Position numbers and translations under genes: made by a program. DNA of 9,755 nt from UBA1081 sp964613045 (GTDB lineage: Bacteria > Bacillota > Clostridia > Oscillospirales > Acutalibacteraceae), in assembly GCA_964613045.1 (NCBI GenBank), contig CAZTFS010000088.1, positions 1 to 9,755 on the forward strand, read 5' to 3'. Position 1 is the stretch's first letter; every line of letters starts with the position of its first letter. Under the pieces are notes generated by a model, which ran no database searches, was not told where the DNA came from, and saw only the letters and a list, made by a program, of their open reading frames with translations. This document shows, in pieces, positions 1 to 6,858 of the stretch.

Positions 1-33
1 AGAATAATAAAGAATTATCCTTTATCTAATTTC

Positions 34-62
34 ACAATAATAAGAAGTTATTGTAAGTTATT
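34..62. repeat. Short inverted and direct repeats upstream of the recombinase
   Basis: ACAATAA (34-40) and TTATTGT (48-54) form a 7-bp perfect inverted repeat with a 7-nt loop. Overlapping it, AAGTTATT occurs twice (45-52 and 55-62) at a 10-bp period, one helical turn, just upstream of the candidate promoter. Direct repeats on one face of the helix in this position could be an operator. The region is AT-rich, so chance is a real alternative. Confidence 0.35.
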
Positions 63-91
63 AACAAATCTCCTCGAAATTCTGTTAAAAT
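61..91 (+). promoter_or_regulatory. Candidate promoter of the recombinase gene
   Basis: TTAACA (61-66) could be a -35 box and TAAAAT (86-91) a -10 box. The spacing of 19 bp is longer than ideal, but TG at 83-84 makes TGTTAAAAT, an extended -10 element that can compensate. Transcription would start near 97-99, leaving a leader of about 35 nt before the ATG at 133. This is read by eye only. Confidence 0.35.
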
Positions 92-125
92 GAATTTGCG
101 AACACATTTTCAAAATCTCGAGGAG
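70..125. repeat. 8-bp inverted repeat whose right arm contains the ribosome binding site
   Basis: CTCCTCGA (70-77) is the exact reverse complement of TCGAGGAG (118-125), and the second arm contains the AGGAG Shine-Dalgarno (121-125). If transcription starts upstream of 70, the left arm would act as an anti-Shine-Dalgarno and could block recombinase translation. If it starts near 98, as the -10 candidate suggests, the left arm lies inside the promoter and the pair would work only as a DNA operator. CTCGAG (117-122) is itself a palindrome. Confidence 0.5.
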
Positions 126-132
126 TGATCAA

Positions 133-1044
133 ATGAAAAGTATAAAAACAGCAAGTGATGAATTTATACAAGTCATCCAATCTACAAAAAATTTATCCGA
201 TAAAACTATAATAGCTTATCGTTCGGATTTAAAAGATTTTCAAGCATTTCTTCAAGACAATGAACTTGATGAAACAGTTATCCTGAAATATGTGCATGTG
301 CTATCCAAAGAGCGTGGGCTCAAAGATAACACCATTTGCCGAAAGCTGATTACACTAAAAATGTTTTTCAGTTTTCTTTATAAGCAAGGTTATACTGATT
401 TTAACTATTATCAGAATCACAATTTCCGTTATAAGAAAGAACGTAGGCTTCCAAAAACGCTAGCAATAAAGGAAACATCAAAACTGCTCACATATTTAAG
501 TACCTGTGCCGAAAATGAAACGACTGTTTTTGATTCTTGGAAGAATTTCCGGAACCTTGCTTTAATTGATGTATTAATAAGTACCGGAATAAGAATTGCT
601 GAAGCCTCAAATATTTCACTTAGTGATGTAATTTACTCGGAACGAACAATTCTCATTCACGGCAAAGGTCGAAAGCAGAGACTCATTTACATATCCTGTA
701 ATGACACTTGGAATAATCTTACTCGGTGGCTGAAAATCCGCAAATGCAGACCAACCAACACAGATAAGATATTTGTAAATCGTTTTGGTAAACAGTTGAG
801 CATACACGGTATTGAATACATCTATAATTCTGTTAAACGAGCCTGTGGAATAAATGAGAAATCAACGCCGCATTATTTACGCCATACATTTGCAACAAAT
901 TTACTTGCAAACGGTGCAGACCTACGTTCTGTTCAAGAAATTCTCGGACACAGTAGTGTTGCTACAACGGAGATATATACCGAAGTAACAACTAAGAGAA
1001 AAAAGCAAGTGCTTAACAAGTATAATTACAGAAATAAACTATAA
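133..1044 (+). CDS. Tyrosine recombinase / integrase, Xer-like
   Basis: This 303-aa protein has the length and two-domain plan of XerC/XerD-type site-specific recombinases: an N-terminal SAM-like core-binding domain (about 5-95) and a C-terminal catalytic domain (about 105-300). All six catalytic positions are visible: Arg154 in TGIR, Lys178 in HGKGRK, His247 and Arg250 in HYLR, His273 in LGHSS, and the nucleophile Tyr282 in EIYTEV. It should therefore be active, cutting and rejoining DNA through a 3'-phosphotyrosine intermediate. AGGAG lies 7 nt before the ATG, which fixes the start. There is no N-terminal arm-binding domain as in lambda or Tn916 integrases and no visible excisionase. It stands alone and is convergent with the large operon. 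Housekeeping XerC or XerD, an integrase of a small element, or an invertase controlling a nearby switch are all possible; the family call is firm, the role is not. Confidence 0.95.
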   Translation: MKSIKTASDEFIQVIQSTKNLSDKTIIAYRSDLKDFQAFLQDNELDETVILKYVHVLSKERGLKDNTICRKLITLKMFFSFLYKQGYTDFNYYQNHNFRYKKERRLPKTLAIKETSKLLTYLSTCAENETTVFDSWKNFRNLALIDVLISTGIRIAEASNISLSDVIYSERTILIHGKGRKQRLIYISCNDTWNNLTRWLKIRKCRPTNTDKIFVNRFGKQLSIHGIEYIYNSVKRACGINEKSTPHYLRHTFATNLLANGADLRSVQEILGHSSVATTEIYTEVTTKRKKQVLNKYNYRNKL

Positions 1045-1070
1045 TTTATACTTGTTCTTTTATTTATAAG

Positions 1071-1254
1071 TGTCGAAAATCTCAAAAAGTAACACAAAAT
1101 TTTTAATAATTTTAAAATTTGTCGAAATGACGGATTTTGAATAAGTATTTTGTCGAATTTGTATATGTATAAAGTTTCATTTACACAACTAAAAAAACAT
1201 CTCGTTATAAATTTAAGTTCAAAAATACGAGCAAAAATGCTAGTGGTTTCGACA
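1071..1254. repeat. Cluster of four TGTCGAA repeats
   Basis: TGTCGAA occurs at 1071-1077, 1120-1126 and 1151-1157 on the + strand and once inverted (TTCGACA, 1248-1254). The last two extend to a perfect 10-bp inverted pair: TTTTGTCGAA (1148-1157) and TTCGACAAAA (1248-1257), with 90 nt between them. I did not notice this heptamer elsewhere in the window by eye. Being directly downstream of a recombinase gene, the copies may be recombinase binding sites, or sites for an unknown regulator. The spacing does not make a standard core site of two inverted arms around 6-8 bp. Confidence 0.55.
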
Positions 1255-1294
1255 AAAGTGCACATTTCAACATTTTTTGAATTTATTTTTTTAG

Positions 1295-1331
1295 TTTAAG
1301 GCAAGCACACACAATAAATGCTTGCCTTAAA
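1295..1331. terminator. Perfect 13-bp hairpin between convergent genes
   Basis: TTTAAGGCAAGCA (1295-1307) pairs exactly with TGCTTGCCTTAAA (1319-1331) around an 11-nt loop. It lies between the 3' ends of the recombinase and the large operon, where a bidirectional terminator is expected. On neither strand is the stem followed by a clean T tract: + strand reads TTAATGTAC, and - strand is followed by A-rich sequence. The terminator call is therefore from position and stem strength. A protein-binding or recombination site is the alternative. Confidence 0.5.
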
Positions 1332-1353
1332 TTAATGTACTTTATTAAACGGC

Positions 1354-1380
1354 TTAAACACATACACCTAAATTGTTTAA
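1354..1380. repeat. 7-bp inverted repeat downstream of the 53-aa ORF
   Basis: TTAAACA (1354-1360) is the exact reverse complement of TGTTTAA (1374-1380), with a 13-nt loop. It begins 26 nt past the stop of the last - strand ORF. It is AT-only apart from one pair and has no T tract, so it is at best a weak 3'-end structure. Confidence 0.25.
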
Positions 1381-1405
1381 CAAATGACATTATAAATAAG
1401 TATTA

Positions 1406-1567
1406 TTAGTTTGACATAAATACTATTTTTGCGTTAACTTTCTCACATATTGTTGACTCAATTAATGGATCAATCTCACATTTCATATCAATACTAGAGT
1501 TTTCAATACAGTTCAATTTTTCAAGGGTTAACTTTGCAAACAATGAGTTTAATTTTTGATTAATCAT
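1406..1567 (-). CDS. Hypothetical 53-aa protein with three cysteines, end of operon
   Basis: The frame starts at ATG 1567-1565 and stops with TAA at 1408-1406. It begins MINQKLNSLFAKLTLEKL and ends KIVFMSN. GGGAG (1578-1574) sits 6 nt before the ATG, and the start is only 24 nt after the stop of the preceding propeller gene, so it looks like the last gene of the operon. The N-terminal 18 residues could be an amphipathic helix; cysteines are at 20, 30 and 41, and the middle is acidic (CEIDPLIES). There is no signal peptide or membrane segment. I do not recognise a family. A precursor peptide for modification, a small regulator or a small accessory protein would all fit. The good ribosome binding site and operon position argue for a real gene; its small size and unknown conservation are the weak points. 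Confidence 0.6.
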   Translation of the reverse strand: MINQKLNSLFAKLTLEKLNCIENSSIDMKCEIDPLIESTICEKVNAKIVFMSN

Positions 1568-1591
1568 AATAATCTCCCTTTTTATATTTTT

Positions 1592-2560
1592 TTATAGTAA
1601 ACTGACGAAGATGTTTTCAGTACTTGAATCAAACACATACAAATTATATCCGTCAGAATCCCATACATCTTCATTGATTCCTTGAGCAATAAGCTCACAT
1701 TTTTCTTCATCAATCTTATATATATCACTGCTTTCTGATTTTGCATAAATAATTCCGTTCCTTATGTGCAGGTTGGATAAAGTAATGTCAGTTACATATT
1801 TATTGTTTTTTCCTGCATAATCAATAACAAACAGATTTCCGCTTTTATCTGCAGAATAATAATAAACATTATTTTCAGTTATAAAAAAGTCTGTTACTCT
1901 GTCATCTGCCAGTTTGGTAAATGAATTATCGGCATAAGAGTATACATAAAGCGTACTTAACTCATTTACAAAAAATATGTAATCATCAGTTGTGCATATT
2001 TTTGTTATATTTGAAACACCGTATGCTCCTGTTGCATCTTTTTCTGACAGAAATGCTCTGACAGAATCAGTATTATGTCTGCCTCTGCTGCTTATCCATA
2101 CTGATGACATTATGATTTCCATAATATCCAATCCAGGATCTGCTATGCCTAAAATGTCTTCAGTTCCTAAAAAAGCATCGAAATTGCATACCTCGTTCTT
2201 TGTGTCAATAATTTCTTTATCCAAGGAATCAAGATTAAAAGCATATATTGCAGAACCGCCGGTAGAATCATCTATGGCAATATAGTAAAGAGTATTATCC
2301 TTTGCACCTATTAAATTTGTCCCGTTTTCATCCAGATCAAAAACAGAGCCTGCAAGTATTGTTGTTGCTTTGGTTTTTTTATTATAAAGGTACTTTTTCA
2401 TTGAATAATTAACAACAATATAATCATCTGTATTCACGGAAAGATGATTTTCCATATAGTTGAATATAAGACCTGTCGGATAATCATTATCGTTTATTAT
2501 ATAAATAATCGAACCTGCAAGGACAGCAAAAACCACTATAAATGCAATAATTTTTCTCAT
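1592..2560 (-). CDS. Membrane-anchored beta-propeller-like extracytoplasmic protein
   Basis: This 322-aa protein has one N-terminal hydrophobic segment (about 4-23, no lipobox cysteine), so it is probably anchored with its body outside the cell. The rest repeats a beta-strand motif of the type [LI]Y-x-[YFI] plus a turn with D/N/K: YLYNKKTK, IYAFNLDSLD, LYVYSYADNS, LFVIDYAGKN, IYKIDEEKCE and LYVFDSSTEN. Six such units fit a six-bladed propeller, resembling DUF5050-type proteins of clostridia; that match is from pattern only. Its ATG overlaps the TGA of the second permease (2557-2560), and a strong AAGGAGG (2575-2569) lies 8 nt upstream, so it is translated with the transporter. Likely role is a surface accessory or sensor of the ABC-2 system; no catalytic motif is visible. 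Confidence 0.85.
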   Translation of the reverse strand: MRKIIAFIVVFAVLAGSIIYIINDNDYPTGLIFNYMENHLSVNTDDYIVVNYSMKKYLYNKKTKATTILAGSVFDLDENGTNLIGAKDNTLYYIAIDDSTGGSAIYAFNLDSLDKEIIDTKNEVCNFDAFLGTEDILGIADPGLDIMEIIMSSVWISSRGRHNTDSVRAFLSEKDATGAYGVSNITKICTTDDYIFFVNELSTLYVYSYADNSFTKLADDRVTDFFITENNVYYYSADKSGNLFVIDYAGKNNKYVTDITLSNLHIRNGIIYAKSESSDIYKIDEEKCELIAQGINEDVWDSDGYNLYVFDSSTENIFVSLL

Positions 2561-3642
2561 AGCTTTTTCCTCCTTACAGCTTTCAGATATGACACAAAAA
2601 CAGCCACAACAATAATTATTACAGAAAACAAGATTACCGTAACGATCTGTTTTATTGACAAGCTCTTAAAATATACAATGTCGTATATTTTATCTCCAAA
2701 AAGATAACCGTTTGCTGTTAAGAATGATGACGGCAGAGGAATGAAATACTTATATTCTCTGTCGGTAAATATGTAATTGGGCAAAAATGTTAACGCAAAT
2801 GAAGAAAAAATAGTCAAAAGGGACTGTCTTAAAACCGTACCTATGAAAAAAGATATGGCAGCAAGATAGACAGCTCCGAATGCTTTTATAAAACTAATCA
2901 GCGCATACCCTTGTATAATCGATAAATCATATGCACTTTCATAAAACAACTCAATATTGTTGATACTGAAGTGTGGATTCTCAAGACCATACACAGTATT
3001 CACCACTAAATAGCGAACCATACTTATTGCCATACTGACAAAAGCAGCAGTGAAAACTAATATAATCAAATGTGCAAACCATTTTTGACTTTTTCCTTTT
3101 TCGGTAGGAAAGGTTATACTGCCTGCTCCGCTTTCTTCATCATAAACAGTAAGCAATACAACAGAAATAACAATGAAAATCACAAGAATAAAATCAATAC
3201 TTTCTTCCCCGAACAATACACTCCACGGTCTTTGATCTATCAGATATTTTCCGTTATCAACAGCACTCTGATATGCTTGTATAAACATTTCAAAGCCATT
3301 ATGTCCAATGGAGTATTCATTGTATTCTTTCAATCTGTCTTCATATTCCGAATCGGTAATTTCTCTGTTGATATATTCCTTATTAAGCATATCCTTTAAT
3401 TCGGATATGCTTTCATCTTTTTCGATAAGTGCGTTGATTTCGTTCTGGATTTCTTCACTTAATTCTCCTGAATATAATGACATATAATATTCATATTTGT
3501 TCTGTGACTCTATATCGGAGATTTTTATATTTTCGGAGTAATTGAAAGCTATGAGAACTTCAGCAATCATACAGACAGAAAAAATTATAAGAAGATATCT
3601 TTTTATAAACAGCTTATACGCTTCATTTCTCAAAAGCTTCAT
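2557..3642 (-). CDS. ABC-2 type transporter permease (second subunit)
   Basis: This 361-aa protein has a first membrane segment at about 16-34, a large outer domain at about 35-147 and then roughly five further segments (about 148-166, 189-214, 244-268, 272-291, 331-352). The sequence YDEESGAG (167-174) just after the second segment is the acidic E-x-x-x-G type motif typical of ABC-2 permeases. Residues 50-110 of the outer domain are rich in Glu, Lys and Leu and may form a coiled coil. The start is supported by GGAGG (3655-3651) 8 nt before the ATG, and it overlaps the preceding permease stop by 4 nt. Together with its neighbour it should form the membrane channel driven by the ATPase. Substrate is unknown. 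Confidence 0.88.
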   Translation of the reverse strand: MKLLRNEAYKLFIKRYLLIIFSVCMIAEVLIAFNYSENIKISDIESQNKYEYYMSLYSGELSEEIQNEINALIEKDESISELKDMLNKEYINREITDSEYEDRLKEYNEYSIGHNGFEMFIQAYQSAVDNGKYLIDQRPWSVLFGEESIDFILVIFIVISVVLLTVYDEESGAGSITFPTEKGKSQKWFAHLIILVFTAAFVSMAISMVRYLVVNTVYGLENPHFSINNIELFYESAYDLSIIQGYALISFIKAFGAVYLAAISFFIGTVLRQSLLTIFSSFALTFLPNYIFTDREYKYFIPLPSSFLTANGYLFGDKIYDIVYFKSLSIKQIVTVILFSVIIIVVAVFVSYLKAVRRKKL

Positions 3643-4817
3643 TTTCTTTGCCTCCGTGTGTTTTTATTATTCAGTGCAATAATAATCAACAGAAAAGCAA
3701 ACACGCAAATTAAGCAAAGAACCACAGAAGCTGCCCAGGTCCAGATTGGGAAATCAAAAATGTTTGTAATATCAAATGACGAAAACATTTTATAACCTGT
3801 AATCAGATTTATGGGATTTACAGTATTAAACTTATCAAGAATTCCTTTGCTGTAAGCACTCATAAACATAAGTCCGAAGCTTACAATCAATCCGAATACA
3901 AACACCGTATAGCTTTTATTAAAAACTGATGAAAGAAGAGAATAAATAAGCCCGAGAAGAAGAAAACCTGAAAATTTTATAAAAAACAGTAATCCGATAA
4001 AAGAAGCGATTGAACAGGTAAACGGTGTATAAGCAAAGCTCTCAACTGCATAAATCGGAGCTGAAAAACCGCTTAATCCTGCACAGAAGTAAAATGTAAT
4101 CAAATCAATCACAGCAAATAACAGACAAATTATAAATATATATACTGACATTGCCGAAATCTTTGCAAGACTCGTCTTGTTTCTGCCGTTTTCACTTGCC
4201 ATAAAACACAAATGCATTCCTGTTTCATGTTCTCCCACAAAAAGAGGAGAAAAAGCAAGCAACAGAATTATAATTATTAAAAACGATGAGAATGAATAAC
4301 TAAAATAAGCTTCAAAAGAATTGTAATTATAAAGACCGTCAATGCTTCTTTCGGAATAAGAGCTGTCAATTTTATCAGCTACTCTTTGAAGATATATGTT
4401 TCCGTGTGTAACAGCATTTTGTCTGTAAGTATTATTATCAGCTTTCATCTGCTGAATCTGCGAATTGTAATTATATATGCGAGTTATTTCTTCTATCCAT
4501 TCATTTGAAATATTCATGTCACCATATGCATATCCGGTAAAAAACTCTGAATTATCAGACGTATCAATACCATTAACAATTGCAGTCATTTTTGAATTAT
4601 AGTCAGTAAGCCATTGGATTTTTTCGGCTGTAAATGTTCCTTCTATGTATTCATACATATCACGGCGGGCAATATTTAGTTCCGAATTTCGGTTATTGAA
4701 ATACACAGAGTAGTTCTGCCATATATTGAAAATATTCAGACAAAGCAGAAGTATAATCATAACCAAAAGAAATCTTCTTCTGAATATTTTTTTCATCTCA
4801 AAAACAAACAGTTTCAT
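3639..4817 (-). CDS. ABC-2 type transporter permease (first subunit)
   Basis: This 392-aa membrane protein starts with a basic stretch (KKIFRRR) and a membrane segment at about 16-34. A soluble outer domain of some 140 residues (35-177) follows, then about five further segments (178-195, 222-245, 265-295, 302-321, 358-382). FVGEHETGM (193-201) after the second segment is the conserved acidic motif of ABC-2 permeases. It starts 2 nt after the ATPase stop, with GGGAG (4828-4824) 6 nt before the ATG, and its own stop overlaps the second permease. The pair has a similar plan but clearly different sequence, so a heterodimer is expected. The large extracytoplasmic insertion between segments 1 and 2 is seen in exporters and immunity transporters acting on peptides or lipids; which applies here cannot be read. 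Confidence 0.88.
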   Translation of the reverse strand: MKLFVFEMKKIFRRRFLLVMIILLLCLNIFNIWQNYSVYFNNRNSELNIARRDMYEYIEGTFTAEKIQWLTDYNSKMTAIVNGIDTSDNSEFFTGYAYGDMNISNEWIEEITRIYNYNSQIQQMKADNNTYRQNAVTHGNIYLQRVADKIDSSYSERSIDGLYNYNSFEAYFSYSFSSFLIIIILLLAFSPLFVGEHETGMHLCFMASENGRNKTSLAKISAMSVYIFIICLLFAVIDLITFYFCAGLSGFSAPIYAVESFAYTPFTCSIASFIGLLFFIKFSGFLLLGLIYSLLSSVFNKSYTVFVFGLIVSFGLMFMSAYSKGILDKFNTVNPINLITGYKMFSSFDITNIFDFPIWTWAASVVLCLICVFAFLLIIIALNNKNTRRQRK

Positions 4818-4819
4818 AA

Positions 4820-5674
4820 TTATCTCCCGCAGTAATACAAAAATACATCTTCAAGGACAGGTGAAATATTTACTGCCGTTTCATCGGGTTTTTCAGCAGA
4901 AACAATACGCAGTTTGTAATAATTTTTATCCCTGTAAGCATTGGAAATGTCATATATGGTAATGTATTTTTCTATCTCATTTGCCCCGACAATAAGCTCC
5001 CATACTTTGCCTTCAATGGATTTCATAAGTTCCAAGGGGGTGTCGTTTTTTATTATTTTTCCTTTATTCAACAGTACAACTTTGTTTGCGATATATTCAA
5101 TATCAGGCACAATATGAGTTGCAAGAATTACGGTTCTGCCGTTTGATATTTCGGAAATAAGATTTCTGAAGCGAATGCGTTCCTTGGGATCAAGTCCTGC
5201 AGTCGGTTCATCAAAAATAACAATCTTCGGATCATTTATAAGTGCCTGAGCCACACCGATTCTTTGTATCATACCGCCTGAAAAGGATCCGATTTTATTC
5301 TTTTTTTCATCTGTGAGGTTTACAAGTTCAAGCAAATCGTCAATTTTACTGTCAATTTTACCGTCAACATTTTTTAGTGCTGCCATATACTTTAAAAATT
5401 CTTCTGCGGTATAATTCCTGTAAAACCTTGGATTTTGCGGAAGAAATCCCAAATCATGCAAATACCCGGAGTGTTTATTGCGAATATCAGTGCCATTGTA
5501 GAGAATTTCTCCATCGGTCTGAGAAAGGGACGTTACAAGAATATTTATAAGTGTGCTTTTACCTGCCCCGTTAGGTCCTAACAAACCGTATATACCATCT
5601 GAAAGTTCAAGACTTATATTATCTACAGCTTTCTTTTTGCCGTAATACTTGGTAACATTTCTGATTTCAATCAT
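4820..5674 (-). CDS. ABC transporter ATP-binding protein
   Basis: This 284-aa ATPase is complete. Walker A is GPNGAGKST (33-41), the Q-loop glutamine is Gln80 in LPQNP, the signature is FSGGM (131-135), Walker B is IVIFDE (151-156) with catalytic Glu156, the D-loop is AGLD (159-162), and the switch histidine is His187 in ATHI. The C-terminus SPVLEDVFLYY is the tail commonly found in NatA/CcmA-like ATPases that pair with ABC-2 permeases, which fits the two permease genes that follow. The ATG overlaps the stop of lipoprotein B by 4 nt (5671-5674), with only a weak GGGTG upstream, so translation is probably coupled. It should power transport from inside the membrane, most likely export. Confidence 0.96.
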   Translation of the reverse strand: MIEIRNVTKYYGKKKAVDNISLELSDGIYGLLGPNGAGKSTLINILVTSLSQTDGEILYNGTDIRNKHSGYLHDLGFLPQNPRFYRNYTAEEFLKYMAALKNVDGKIDSKIDDLLELVNLTDEKKNKIGSFSGGMIQRIGVAQALINDPKIVIFDEPTAGLDPKERIRFRNLISEISNGRTVILATHIVPDIEYIANKVVLLNKGKIIKNDTPLELMKSIEGKVWELIVGANEIEKYITIYDISNAYRDKNYYKLRIVSAEKPDETAVNISPVLEDVFLYYCGR

Positions 5675-6822
5675 TGTTTTTCACCCATCTGATATATGTT
5701 TACTTCTCCTGCATCTGTTTCAATATGGTATCTGAAAATATATACAAGCTCATTCAGATCATCCATAAAAATATAACATGAGCCGTAATTTAAGTAATTA
5801 ATTGTTATTTCAAGAAGCATTTCTCCGCTATCAACGGAATAAAAACGATAAATAAAATCGGGATTATCAGCACTTGCCGTTTCGCCAGCTACACACTTTG
5901 TCATAACATACTTTCCGTTTTCCGATGCTGTTACCGTTTGTCCTTCAGAATTCTGCGAATAGAAGTCGACTGTTTTTGCGTCAAATGTATCCTTGCTGAT
6001 GAGAACACATTTTCCGGGATCGGCAGAAGAAAGATAATCTATTGCCTCATCATAAATCAAAATAAAGCTGTTATAATTGGCTTCAACCTGACAGTCCGTA
6101 ACTGCAATATATGTATGAGTAACATTTCCATTGTAATCAGAAAAACAATATATGTCCTGACCGTCGTTATATTTGCTTTTAAAGATAAACGATGAATCGG
6201 TAACGGCGTATACATTTTCAGGCTTATATTTTTCATTGCTGAACTCAATTGTTATATCTTCATCAGTTTCAAAATCATGAATTAAAACAGTATCCGAATC
6301 GGTTGTAATAAGTTTGTTACCGTTGTCGCTTAATGCAAATTTCCGGGAGAAAATCGCAGTATCAGAGTAAGATTTTTTTGATGCCACATCAAAAGCTGCA
6401 TCATATATTTTTACAGAAATACTTTCTGAAAGTAACGGCGCATCAACAGTTATCAGACCTTTTTTATAATATCTCAGCTTATCACTGTTGATACATTTTC
6501 CTGTATCATTCATCGTTTTGGTCGCAACATTGTATGTATATATATGATTTTGTGAATCTGCCTCGTAAACAACAAACAATATTTCATTTTCAGATATATA
6601 AGTCATGTAAGTTACAACACCGTGTATTAAATTTTCAATGCTGCTGTCAATTGGAATTCTACAAGTAGTGTCGCCTACTGTATCTTTTCGATTAGTTTGT
6701 GTTTCAGTTTGGTCTTCCGTACTGTTATAATATTTGGTTTCTTTGTTTTCTTCTGATATAGCACAACTGCACACAATTAATGCCATAAACAAACAAAGAA
6801 AAATTGCAACAATTTTTTTCAT
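5671..6822 (-). CDS. Beta-propeller-like lipoprotein (lipoprotein B)
   Basis: This 383-aa protein starts MKKIVAIFLCLFMALIVCSC, a lipoprotein signal peptide with the lipidated cysteine probably Cys20 (V-C-S-C; Cys at -2 is unusual). After a polar linker, the body repeats short strand-turn-strand units such as IYTYNVATKT, VKIYDAAFDV, VLIHDFETDE, IYCFSDYNGN, YRFYSVDSGE and VYIFRYHIET, which suggests a six- or seven-bladed propeller of the WD40/YVTN kind. No catalytic residues are evident. GGGG (6833-6830) lies 7 nt before the ATG. It follows lipoprotein A by 36 nt and its TGA overlaps the ATPase start, so it is made together with the transporter. It resembles the anchored propeller at the other end of the operon in plan, though not closely in sequence. 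Confidence 0.85.
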   Translation of the reverse strand: MKKIVAIFLCLFMALIVCSCAISEENKETKYYNSTEDQTETQTNRKDTVGDTTCRIPIDSSIENLIHGVVTYMTYISENEILFVVYEADSQNHIYTYNVATKTMNDTGKCINSDKLRYYKKGLITVDAPLLSESISVKIYDAAFDVASKKSYSDTAIFSRKFALSDNGNKLITTDSDTVLIHDFETDEDITIEFSNEKYKPENVYAVTDSSFIFKSKYNDGQDIYCFSDYNGNVTHTYIAVTDCQVEANYNSFILIYDEAIDYLSSADPGKCVLISKDTFDAKTVDFYSQNSEGQTVTASENGKYVMTKCVAGETASADNPDFIYRFYSVDSGEMLLEITINYLNYGSCYIFMDDLNELVYIFRYHIETDAGEVNIYQMGEKQ

Positions 6823-6858
6823 ACATAAACCCCATATCTTATTATCTTAACATCTGTT

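Larger units (their letters stand above)
1045..1405. other. Gene-free region between convergent genes
   Basis: No reading frame here has both a convincing start and a ribosome binding site. The stretch separates the + strand recombinase from the end of the - strand operon. It holds four TGTCGAA copies in its first 210 nt and two hairpins in its last 110 nt, which are listed separately. Base composition is more AT-rich than the surrounding genes. Confidence 0.7.

Noticed and set aside
1..93. Frame open from the window edge to TGA at 91-93, possibly the 3' end of an upstream gene
   Set aside because: Only 30 AT-rich codons with no recognisable pattern; the stop would overlap the candidate promoter of the recombinase. 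Chance is likely.
1071..1257. CRISPR array or dif site
   Set aside because: The repeats are only 7-10 bp with irregular spacing and one is inverted, so it is not a CRISPR array; no pair of about 11-bp arms around a 6-bp spacer of dif type is visible.
1026..1265. 79-codon - strand frame in the region after the recombinase
   Set aside because: It has no ribosome binding site, overlaps the 3' end of the recombinase gene and the TGTCGAA repeats, and its composition is that of AT-rich noncoding sequence.
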